From Caballeronia arationis (GTDB lineage: Bacteria > Pseudomonadota > Gammaproteobacteria > Burkholderiales > Burkholderiaceae): 40,725 nucleotides of DNA. Under the pieces are notes generated by a model that worked only from the letters and a program-made list of their open reading frames with translations, was not told where the DNA came from and ran no database searches. Numbering within the stretch: position 1 is the stretch's first letter; every line of letters begins with the position of its first letter. The stretch is from NCBI RefSeq assembly GCF_001544975.2, contig NZ_FCOG02000058.1:1-40725 (forward strand), in the 5' to 3' direction. Shown piece after piece: positions 7,517 to 15,108 of this stretch. Both the position numbers and the translations under genes were made by a program.

Positions 7517-8004
7517 TCCATTAGATTGGGCCCGACGCTTTCGACTCCGACTTTCGCCCCCATCTGCCACAACGGGAGGCTGTGCAGCCAGGTGCTCGTC
7601 ATGCCGCGAACTTGGGCCCGGGGCGTGCCGGCGGACAGCTTCACGACAACCGGCGCGACGGGATGAAAGTCTTCCACGTAGGCGTCGTCGACCGTGCGCC
7701 GTCGCGGCGCGCCGTGCGCTTTAAGGTTTCATCGACGACGCGGTGTCGGCTTCGTACGACGCGCCCTGCATGGCTTCGCGCCATTCGGTCTGCACGCGCG
7801 GCCAGTCGGACGCGGTCGTCGCGACCGACGAGCCGCTCATGCGCAACACAATGATACTAGCGGAGGCGGGCGGCAACACGATGTTCGCGTCGGCGGTCTT
7901 CGCGCCCACGGGCGGCGTGTTCTGGGTCTGCAGCGAGGCGGCGCATCCACCGAAGAGAATCGTGCTGCCGTCCAGGATCAAAGCGGAAAGTGATGGTTGC
8001 GCAT
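7517..8004 (-). pseudogene. Decayed lipoprotein-like gene
   Basis: An ATG at 8004 starts MRNHHFPL and hits a stop. One frame away the sequence continues as ILDGSTILFGGCAASLQTQ, which has the hydrophobic stretch and LFGGC lipobox of a bacterial lipoprotein signal. It then reads ANIVLPPASASIIVLRMSG and DWPRVQTEWREAMQGAS, and breaks again near 7730 into a frame reading DAYVEDFHPVAPVVVKLSAG. At least two frameshifts are needed. The IS110-family element abuts its 3' end, so the C-terminus is probably lost. The function is unknown; there is a weak resemblance to DUF4410-type lipoproteins. A TATACT sequence, a possible -10, lies about 25 bp upstream of the ATG. Confidence 0.5.
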
Positions 8005-8120
8005 GTTGAAATTTTTCGTTGGAGGCGCGTCACAGTATAGCCATCTCCCCCGCGCGATCCCGCCACTTTCGAGCCGCTTTCGGACTCGCGCGGCCCGCGC
8101 GCACGCGCCGAAACCGCCGC

Positions 8121-10820
8121 TCACATTTCGATGTTGCCGTAGATCCACGCCTGATCGTGCGTGCTCAGACGATAGTGAAGGAGCATGCGCGTGACGTCGG
8201 CCCAGGCGTTGGTCGCGGGATCTTGCGCGATCAGCACGACGAGCAGATCCGCCCAGCCGCCGAAGACGGCGTTCATGCTCGCTAGCGCGTGGATCGGCAC
8301 GACGGCATCGATTCTGCCAGTGTCCGGGTTCCACTGCGGCGCTTGTACACCGCGGAGCGCATCGTCCGTGATCCACATCGCGCCCGCCAGGCGCCAGCGC
8401 TGGAACGTCTCGGAGTCGCTGCGGCGCTCGACCATGAAGTGCATGGGCCGGCTCAACGGCTGATTGAACACGCCCAAATTGCTCGACAGCGCCCACCCGA
8501 CGGACAGATCCTGCGCGTAGATCTGCAGCCCGAACGCCGGCTGCGCCTGATAACGCGGCAGCGTTCCCGCGACGTTGTCGATGCGCATATACAGATTGTC
8601 GTAGTCGTTGGTGAGGTACACGCGCTTGATCGAGTGCTCGGGCGCGCGCGCCTGCACGCTGGTCGCCGGCCGGTCGGCCACGAAATACGGGACATTCGAC
8701 CACTGCGCGCCGTCGTCCGCCGCGCCGGCGCCGGCGCCGATGTCGATCGTCTTGAACGCGCCCGCGTTGTAGAGCGGCGGCACGCACGAGAACGCGCTCT
8801 GGCGGCTGTAGACCAGCGCGGTGAGCACGAACGCCGACGCCGTCAGCGGTTCGCACATCGAGCTGACGAGCGGCTGCATCGACACGTTCGAGACCGCCTC
8901 GCCCGGCGCCATGTAGCCCTTGCCCCAGACGCTCGCGCACCACTGCATGCTTGCGAGCGCGGCGGGCGACTGTCCGCGCAGGATGTCGAAGATGGCGATC
9001 CACAGGCCCATCTGCGGCCACGACGGTTCCGGCCCGAGCGCCTCGTTGCCGCCCGGGCTCCACGCGCCGGTGTAGTAGAACATGTCGCCCGGGTAGCGCG
9101 CGATGCCGTAGTTCTGCCGCGTGAGCTGCCCTGCGACGGTGGCGACATGGCTCGACGCGCGCCCCGATTCGTGATCGATGACGCCCAGCGCGATCGGCAT
9201 GCAGGATGACGAATCAACCAGCGTGCGCGGCGTATTGTTCAGATTGACCGCGCGGTTGAAATAGCCCTGCGGATTCCACAATCCCGGCGGGCTCCACTCG
9301 GACGAGCGCTGCACGGCCGTCATGATCGACGCCGCGCCGCCCGCGTACCATTCGGTCAGCGCGGTTTCGCCGAGGCGCTCGCACATCGCCTGCGTCGCGT
9401 AGAGGCCGGCGACGAACCAGCCTTGCGTGTAGCCGTTGTGTTCGAGATTGTCGCCTTCCTCCCAGATGCTGTAGTCCGCCTGGCCGAAGCCGTTCGGCTG
9501 GATGTTTGCGATGATCCAGTCCGCCGAGCGCTTGACCTTCGGCCATAGATCGCTCAGGAAGCGGGCGTCGGCGGTGAGCGTGTAGTGGTGATACACGCCG
9601 AAGAGAAACGCGCCGACTGCATCGTATTCCGGCTCGACGAAGGGCACGTAGCTGCCGTCCCACGCGTTGTAGGTGGTTTTCCAAGTGCCGTCGCTGCTCT
9701 GGCTGCCGCTCATCCAGCGCCAGTATTTTTCGCCTTCCGCGAAGTGGCCGCTGGCGTCGAGCGCCATCGCCGCGACCGATGCGTCGCGCACCCAGTTCTT
9801 ATACGAATAGGCGAACGGATTGGTGGTCGCCGCGAGCGTGCCAAGCACCGGATTCTGCACGTTCTTCATCAAGATCAGCGCGCGGTCGTACATCTGGTTG
9901 AGCGCGTCGTCCTCGAATTGCGTGCGCCGGCCCTGATTGCCGTTCGCGAGCCACGCGTTCCACGCCGCGGCGCTCTTCGCGAGCCACGCGTCGCCCGTCG
10001 ATGCCCGCGCGGCGTCGATCGCGGCGCGCGCGTCGGCCTCCGTCTCACACACGCCGATGTAGAAATACAGCGTCGCCGATTTGCCCGCGCCGATCCGCGC
10101 GCGCTGGTTGAACGCGAGCGTGACATCAGGCGCGGTGACGTCGTTGTTGTTGCGCAGCGCGCCGTCGGCGTCGAAGCTGTACCAGCCAGAGACGGTTGCG
10201 CTCTGGGTCGAGGCGTCGCTGTCGCGGCCGGCCTGATAGCCGTCCGGCGGCTGTAGCGCGCCCAGCACGACGAACAGTTGCCCCGGCGCGGTCATGTCGG
10301 CGATGAAGGCGTCGCGGTTCGGCTCGTGCCACGCGTGCACGGACTTGCCGGCGTCCAGATTGTTGAGATGCACCTGATCGAGCACGTTGAACTCGATCTC
10401 GCCCGCGCCCGGGTTCGTCAGCACGTAGCGTACGATGAAGAACGGCTGATTTGGCGGCGCGGCGAAGGAGCGTGAAATGCGCACGGAGGTCGCCTGATCC
10501 TGATAGTTCAGGTAGTTCGTCGTGAGCAGGCCGGCGTCGTCGCTGCTGCTTTCGAACCACGCTTCGGAATCGAAATCGGTCGCGTGCGTGTAGGAGAAGT
10601 GGTTCGTCTCGTCGCGAAAAAAGCCGCTGTAATCGACGATCTGATTCACCGCGCGTCGCGCCAGCGAGCCGCGCAGATAGTGCAGCTCGCGCAGGCACGG
10701 AGCGGTGGGAGCCTGGTCGAGCTGCGTGAACCGCGCGGCCTTCCAGATGCCCACGAGATCCTGCCAGTTCGACAGATACAGCGCGTGAGTCGAGGTGGCC
10801 GAAGGCGAAGTTGCGCTCAT
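8121..10820 (-). CDS. GH15 glucoamylase-like glycoside hydrolase
   Basis: 899 residues. It probably releases glucose from the non-reducing ends of alpha-glucans by inversion. Residues 1-290 are a beta-sandwich N-terminal domain of the bacterial glucoamylase/glucodextranase type. Residues 300-690 are the (alpha/alpha)6 barrel, with the substrate-site motif NWVRDAS (342-348), the general acid in YSIWEEGD (450-457), and a second conserved Glu in the GNEALGPEPSWPQ segment (591-603). Residues 690-899 form a beta-rich module like the CBM9/DOMON-type C-terminal domains of amylolytic enzymes (KRVYLTNDYDNLYMRID). There is no signal peptide: the N-terminus is polar, Ser/Thr rich. The ATG at 10820 has an AAGGA ribosome site. 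It is the last gene of the leftward injection-system strand, 268 bp after the propeller gene. That may mean co-transcription or its own promoter. It is either a cargo candidate or a cytoplasmic glycogen enzyme. Confidence 0.85.
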   Translation of the reverse strand: MSATSPSATSTHALYLSNWQDLVGIWKAARFTQLDQAPTAPCLRELHYLRGSLARRAVNQIVDYSGFFRDETNHFSYTHATDFDSEAWFESSSDDAGLLTTNYLNYQDQATSVRISRSFAAPPNQPFFIVRYVLTNPGAGEIEFNVLDQVHLNNLDAGKSVHAWHEPNRDAFIADMTAPGQLFVVLGALQPPDGYQAGRDSDASTQSATVSGWYSFDADGALRNNNDVTAPDVTLAFNQRARIGAGKSATLYFYIGVCETEADARAAIDAARASTGDAWLAKSAAAWNAWLANGNQGRRTQFEDDALNQMYDRALILMKNVQNPVLGTLAATTNPFAYSYKNWVRDASVAAMALDASGHFAEGEKYWRWMSGSQSSDGTWKTTYNAWDGSYVPFVEPEYDAVGAFLFGVYHHYTLTADARFLSDLWPKVKRSADWIIANIQPNGFGQADYSIWEEGDNLEHNGYTQGWFVAGLYATQAMCERLGETALTEWYAGGAASIMTAVQRSSEWSPPGLWNPQGYFNRAVNLNNTPRTLVDSSSCMPIALGVIDHESGRASSHVATVAGQLTRQNYGIARYPGDMFYYTGAWSPGGNEALGPEPSWPQMGLWIAIFDILRGQSPAALASMQWCASVWGKGYMAPGEAVSNVSMQPLVSSMCEPLTASAFVLTALVYSRQSAFSCVPPLYNAGAFKTIDIGAGAGAADDGAQWSNVPYFVADRPATSVQARAPEHSIKRVYLTNDYDNLYMRIDNVAGTLPRYQAQPAFGLQIYAQDLSVGWALSSNLGVFNQPLSRPMHFMVERRSDSETFQRWRLAGAMWITDDALRGVQAPQWNPDTGRIDAVVPIHALASMNAVFGGWADLLVVLIAQDPATNAWADVTRMLLHYRLSTHDQAWIYGNIEM

Positions 10821-11088
10821 GTTGGTTTCCTTGACGAACCCGGAAGAGGGCGCGGCGCGGGCGCGATGGGCCTGCGCGGCATCGCGGGGAGGAAGTCGGA
10901 CGAACCGGCGCGCGGAAGATGGGAGGACCGCGTGGCGTGGCGTGGCGCGACGAGCGCGACGGCGGATGCGTCCTGTCGATTCGCGGCCTGCCTGTTCATG
11001 TTAGTACACCACAATTTCTAGACAAGCGCGCGCCTAGTAGGAAGACGCCAATCTCGACCCCCGATCCGCCAGATCAGATCGCTTGCCG
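10821..11088. other. Spacer between the lectin-propeller and GH15 genes
   Basis: 268 bp. On the minus strand TTGTCT, 16 bp, TAACAT occurs around 10998-11025 and could be a weak promoter for the GH15 gene; both boxes are imperfect. No clear terminator hairpin with a T-run follows the propeller gene, so read-through from the structural operon is possible. Confidence 0.3.
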
Positions 11089-12414
11089 TCAGCGCGACTG
11101 CCAGACATGCCAGAGCGCGCCGTCCTGTCCGATCGCGAAGACTTCCAGATGCTTGTCCGCGTTCACGCCGAGCGCCATGAGATCGTTGCCGCGCAGCTTC
11201 GGCGGCGGGCTGCCAAGGCTTTCCCACGCGTTCCAGAACGGCGGCGTGTCGATCGTGCGGGTGCTCCAGAGCGCGCCGTCCGTGGCGATCGCAAGCACCG
11301 TCAGCCGCTTGTCGAAATCGACGGCCGTTTCCATCCAAGCGATGCCGATATCGGCGCGCGGCCCCGCCTCGGCGTTCCAGCCTTGATGCCGCCACACGAC
11401 CTTGTCTGCGCCGCCGCTCCAGGTTTCCTGCCAGCGGTTGCAGAACGCACCGCTGCCGGGCGCGAGTACGTCGAGATGGCCGTCGGCGTTCTGCTGCAAG
11501 AGCGGTTGCGACAGATCGCGCGCCTTTGGCGGCTCGGAGCCGTCAAAGGCGTCGCGCGGCTTGCCTAGGCTCGCCCAGCCGCTCCAGGCGCCATTCGGCG
11601 TGATTTGCCACAGATGCCAGAGCGCGTCGTCCTGGCCGATCGCGCACAGTTCCTGACGGCCATCGGCGTTGCTCGCGCGCGCGAGACGGTCGGCGTCGCG
11701 GATGCCGGGCGCGGGCCGGCCCAGCGCCTGCCACGGGCTCCATGCGCCGTTCTGCGCCGTCTGCCCGATGAGCCAGAGATTGCCGTCGCTGCCGGTGACG
11801 AAGACGGTTTGTCTGCCATCCTGATCGATGCCCGCGGCGAGGCGGTCGGCGAGCGCGACGTCGCCGGGCGGCTTGCCGAGCAATTTCCAGCCGCTCCAGC
11901 CGCCGTTTGGCGCGACTTGCCAGTGCTGCCAGAGCGCGTTGTCGTCGCCGATGACGAAGGCTTCCTGACGGCCGTCCGCGTTGCGCCCCACGGCCAGCGC
12001 GCGGATGCCGACGTTCGCGGCGGGCTTGCCGTGATCGAACCACGCGAGCGGCGCGGCGTTCGGCGGCGACTGCGCGATGCTGAACAAGCCGTCCGGCCCG
12101 AAGGCGAACGCTTCGAGCCGGCCGTCCTGGTTGCGCTGCACGACCGGTCGGCCGAGCACGGCATCGCCCGGCTTGCCGAACGACGCCCAATCGCTCCAGC
12201 GGACCGTCTGCGGAACGACGGGAGCGACCGGCGCATCGCCCATTGCGTGCACGATCACCTGGAACACGACGGGTTCCGAAACATTGCCCGCGTCATCGAC
12301 GACGACCAGCTGGAAGCGGTTCGCGCCCGCCGGCAGCGGATTCGCCGCGGAGACGTCGACGAGCACCTGCGGCGCGTCCAGCGGGACCGGCTGATTGGGC
12401 TTGAAGACGGCCAT
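11089..12414 (-). CDS. Seven-bladed PLL/DUF346-type lectin-like beta-propeller protein
   Basis: 441 residues with no signal peptide. Residues 1-60 resemble an Ig-like/cadherin-type beta domain ending in VVFQVIVHA. Residues 72-441 contain seven repeats of the pattern W..W.SLGKP ... NADGRQEAFAIGQDDALWHLWQ-like (about 50-57 residues each). The best copies are the second, fourth and seventh; copies five and six are divergent. This is the DUF346 repeat of the PLL family from Photorhabdus, whose members are seven-bladed propellers that bind fucose or methylated sugars between blades. The gene starts 10 bp after the tail protein I-like gene ends, so it belongs to the structural operon. It occupies the place where tail fibre genes lie in Afp/PVC clusters. 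A role as receptor-binding appendage is the favoured inference; an injected lectin is the alternative. Confidence 0.82.
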   Translation of the reverse strand: MAVFKPNQPVPLDAPQVLVDVSAANPLPAGANRFQLVVVDDAGNVSEPVVFQVIVHAMGDAPVAPVVPQTVRWSDWASFGKPGDAVLGRPVVQRNQDGRLEAFAFGPDGLFSIAQSPPNAAPLAWFDHGKPAANVGIRALAVGRNADGRQEAFVIGDDNALWQHWQVAPNGGWSGWKLLGKPPGDVALADRLAAGIDQDGRQTVFVTGSDGNLWLIGQTAQNGAWSPWQALGRPAPGIRDADRLARASNADGRQELCAIGQDDALWHLWQITPNGAWSGWASLGKPRDAFDGSEPPKARDLSQPLLQQNADGHLDVLAPGSGAFCNRWQETWSGGADKVVWRHQGWNAEAGPRADIGIAWMETAVDFDKRLTVLAIATDGALWSTRTIDTPPFWNAWESLGSPPPKLRGNDLMALGVNADKHLEVFAIGQDGALWHVWQSR

Positions 12415-12423
12415 CGGCGTCTC

Positions 12424-15108
12424 CTACTGGAGCCAGGTCCAGATGCTGCGCGCCACCGTGCGCCCGCGCGCGGCCTGCGAGCGCACCGAACTGAGGAGGA
12501 AACCCGTGCCTTCCATCAGCGCGGCCGGCCCGTCGACGACGGCGAGCGGCGGCGCGCCGGCGGGACCGTCGGCGCGCGCGTCGAGACGGGCGCGTCCCAT
12601 CACGCGATCGCCCTCGCCGATGCGCGTATGGCCGATGCGCGCGGCTTCCACCGGCGGACTCGCGGCGAGGAAGGTATCGACGCCGACCAGCGACGCCGCG
12701 CCGACGATGAGCGGCCGCGACGCGATCGCGGTGCGCGTCTGCACGTGCGCGGGCGATTCCGCATCGGCGATGGCGGCGAGCCGCGCGACATCGCGGGTGC
12801 GCGGCGAGCGCCGCACCAGCACCAGCACCGTATGCGCGAGCGCGGCGAAGAAAGCGGCGACGGCTTGGCTGTCGGCGTTGCTCTGCGGCATGTCGGCGGC
12901 GAACAGCGCGGCGACTTCGCGCTGTTCAGTCGCGCCGAGCACGAGCGTATCGCCGACGAAGCTGTTGCCCGACGTCATCGTGCCGAGCGTGAGCGGATCG
13001 TCGCCGTCGGACAGATCGGCGCCGAGAATCGTCGCGAAGGTGCGCCGCAGCCGGTAGCCCTCGACCACGACGATCTCGCCGCGCGTCACCGCCCCGCCCG
13101 CCAGCATGACGGGCGGGCCGTTCCCGCCCGCGCTGCGCAGCACGAGCACGTCGACGTCGGTATCGCCGGTCGAGGCCAGCGCGCGCTCGCCGGGACGCGG
13201 CGCGGGCTGGTACGGATCGAGCACGCCGCCTTCAACCACGACGCCGCCGGTCGCGAGTTCGAGCGTCGCCAGCAGGCCGCCGAGCGTGCCGTGCAGACGC
13301 GCGGTGTGAGGCGCGGCGCGCAGCCGCTGACGCAGCCACGCGTGCGCCGCGCCGTCCTCCGGCTCGACGCCGATCCAGCTCGCGAGCCACGGCAGCGCGT
13401 CTTCCGGCGTCGCGGCGGGATCGGTGAGTAGCCAGCTGTCGGCGACCTTGCCTTCGAGCTCGGTCAGCGGCGCCTCGAATATCGACAGATAGCGCTCCAG
13501 GAAATCCGGCGGCGTCGCGCCGCCGGCCTGGTCCATGTCCGGCCCCGACAGGCGCTCGTGATAGAGCGCCGGCAGATAGCGGTCACGATACGAAAAGCGC
13601 GTCGCGTAGATTCGCAGCGCGGCGATTTCCGGCGTCGCCTGGCTGTCGCCGAGCAGTTCCAGCGTGAGATAGAGCCAGCGGCCTTCCAGACGACGCACGC
13701 GCCGCCCCGCGCGTTGCAGCAGCACGGTGAAGCGCCCGCTCTGGCCCGCGCGCGCCGCGCACCCGAGCAGGCCGGGGTTGAACGCCATCTCGGAAGGCGC
13801 GTCGCACCAGGCGGCGCTCGGCGCATCGGCGATGTCGGGCAGCGCGGCCGCGCCCGCAACGTGCGGCCACCAGTCGGGCGCGCCTTCCGCGCCGGGCTTC
13901 GGCGGCACGCCGCCGGTGTCGTCGGCGTGCGCCCAGACGCGCAGTCCCGCATGCCGCGGCAGCGACGCCTCGATCTGCACGCGATGCCAGACCGTGCCCG
14001 CCGCGCCCGAATCGAACGGCCCGAGGCGCACGCTGCCCGCGCGCGCATACGTGGCGCGCGACACGGCCAGCAGCGTGCGCAGCGACGCGGGCGTGTCGCG
14101 CCGGCCGGCGGCCACGGGATAGCGCGGCACCTCGCCGAGCGTGTTGCAGAACGTGCCGTCCCACACGCCGAGCAGCGGATAGACGTCGCCATCGGGCAGC
14201 GCGGCGGCGCTGGCGGTGTCGGCGAACACCTGATCGCAGTCGTAGACCAGCGCGTTGGCCGCGGGCCGCGCGCCATCGCTGACCAGCACGGCGATGCGGT
14301 CTTCGCCGAGCCACGCCAGCCCGTACGGGAAGCGCACGCCCGTCAGCGAAAAGCGCCGTTGCAGCTGAAACGCGTCGAGCGTGTAAAGTTCGGCGTCTTG
14401 TCCGTCGATCCAGGCGAGCAGCGCGACGCGCCCGCCGACCGATGCCGCCAGCGCGACGCCCTGCCTGCCCGCCGGCAGACGCGCGCTGCGCAACAGGCGC
14501 AAACGCGGCGGATGCGGATTCGGCTCGACGGGCCGAAAGCTCGTCGGATCGTCGGCGCTGTAGCCGGTGTCGCGCAGCGGCACGCCCTTGAGGCGCGCGA
14601 GCGTGCCAGCGGCGGAATCGAGCGCCCAGACGCCGCCGTCGCTCACCGCGCACAGGCGGCGCGCGGCGAAGCCCGACAGCGCGACGCGCGCGGCGGGGAA
14701 ACGCGCGCGGCGGTCGATCATCAGAATGGCGTCGTGGCGGGCGATGTAGAGAATCTCGTCGTCCCCGAAGGCGATGTCGAATGGCGGCGTCGCGTCGGGC
14801 GGCGTTTCCGGCGGCAGCGAAATCGACGTCGAGCCGGGCAGAAAACCGCCCGCGAACAGCGCGCCCGCCGTGGCGTCCCACCACGCGAAACTGCCGCCGC
14901 GATCCGCCACCGGCGACGGCTTGCCCGCCTGCGCCTGCGCATAGTCGCGATCCTCCGCGAGCGGCGGCGGATTCTGCTGGCGCGCAAGCCGCAACTGCCG
15001 CGCATCGGCGCGCCAGGCGAGATTCGTCGGCTCGCCGCCGGCCGCCGCGCCGAGGCCGAAAGCCGTCGCGTCGGCGACCTGCCAGCAGCGCAGTCCGTTG
15101 ACGTCCAT
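12424..15108 (-). CDS. Tail protein I-like baseplate wedge (TIGR02242 type) with propeller-like N-terminal half
   Basis: 894 residues from the ATG at 15108, whose A is shared with the upstream TGA (TGATG). Read further upstream the frame is only antisense-like. Residues 1-340 contain repeated short beta segments (IAFGDDEILYIARHDAILMI, AVSDGGVWALDSAAGTLARL, LYTLDAFQLQRRF, YGLAWLGEDRIAVL) typical of an NHL-like propeller. Residues 480-700 contain the phage tail domain: ALYHERLSGPDMDQ, LERYLSIFEAPLTELEGKVA, DALPWLASWIGVEP and RLHGTLGGLLATLELATGG. This corresponds to gpI-like/Afp12-region wedge proteins, which connect the baseplate to the fibres. The C-terminal 190 residues are beta-rich with an unknown role. 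The order baseplate J, wedge, then receptor-binding candidate is the standard tail order. Confidence 0.8.
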   Translation of the reverse strand: MDVNGLRCWQVADATAFGLGAAAGGEPTNLAWRADARQLRLARQQNPPPLAEDRDYAQAQAGKPSPVADRGGSFAWWDATAGALFAGGFLPGSTSISLPPETPPDATPPFDIAFGDDEILYIARHDAILMIDRRARFPAARVALSGFAARRLCAVSDGGVWALDSAAGTLARLKGVPLRDTGYSADDPTSFRPVEPNPHPPRLRLLRSARLPAGRQGVALAASVGGRVALLAWIDGQDAELYTLDAFQLQRRFSLTGVRFPYGLAWLGEDRIAVLVSDGARPAANALVYDCDQVFADTASAAALPDGDVYPLLGVWDGTFCNTLGEVPRYPVAAGRRDTPASLRTLLAVSRATYARAGSVRLGPFDSGAAGTVWHRVQIEASLPRHAGLRVWAHADDTGGVPPKPGAEGAPDWWPHVAGAAALPDIADAPSAAWCDAPSEMAFNPGLLGCAARAGQSGRFTVLLQRAGRRVRRLEGRWLYLTLELLGDSQATPEIAALRIYATRFSYRDRYLPALYHERLSGPDMDQAGGATPPDFLERYLSIFEAPLTELEGKVADSWLLTDPAATPEDALPWLASWIGVEPEDGAAHAWLRQRLRAAPHTARLHGTLGGLLATLELATGGVVVEGGVLDPYQPAPRPGERALASTGDTDVDVLVLRSAGGNGPPVMLAGGAVTRGEIVVVEGYRLRRTFATILGADLSDGDDPLTLGTMTSGNSFVGDTLVLGATEQREVAALFAADMPQSNADSQAVAAFFAALAHTVLVLVRRSPRTRDVARLAAIADAESPAHVQTRTAIASRPLIVGAASLVGVDTFLAASPPVEAARIGHTRIGEGDRVMGRARLDARADGPAGAPPLAVVDGPAALMEGTGFLLSSVRSQAARGRTVARSIWTWLQ

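Noticed and set aside
8004..8120. GC-rich dyad after the GH15 stop as a terminator
   Set aside because: CGCGCGGGCCGCGCG can fold, but no T-run follows, and such dyads are common by chance at this GC content.
11605..13431. A plus-strand open frame of 608 codons
   Set aside because: It crosses the propeller and wedge genes on the other strand and has shadow-frame composition.
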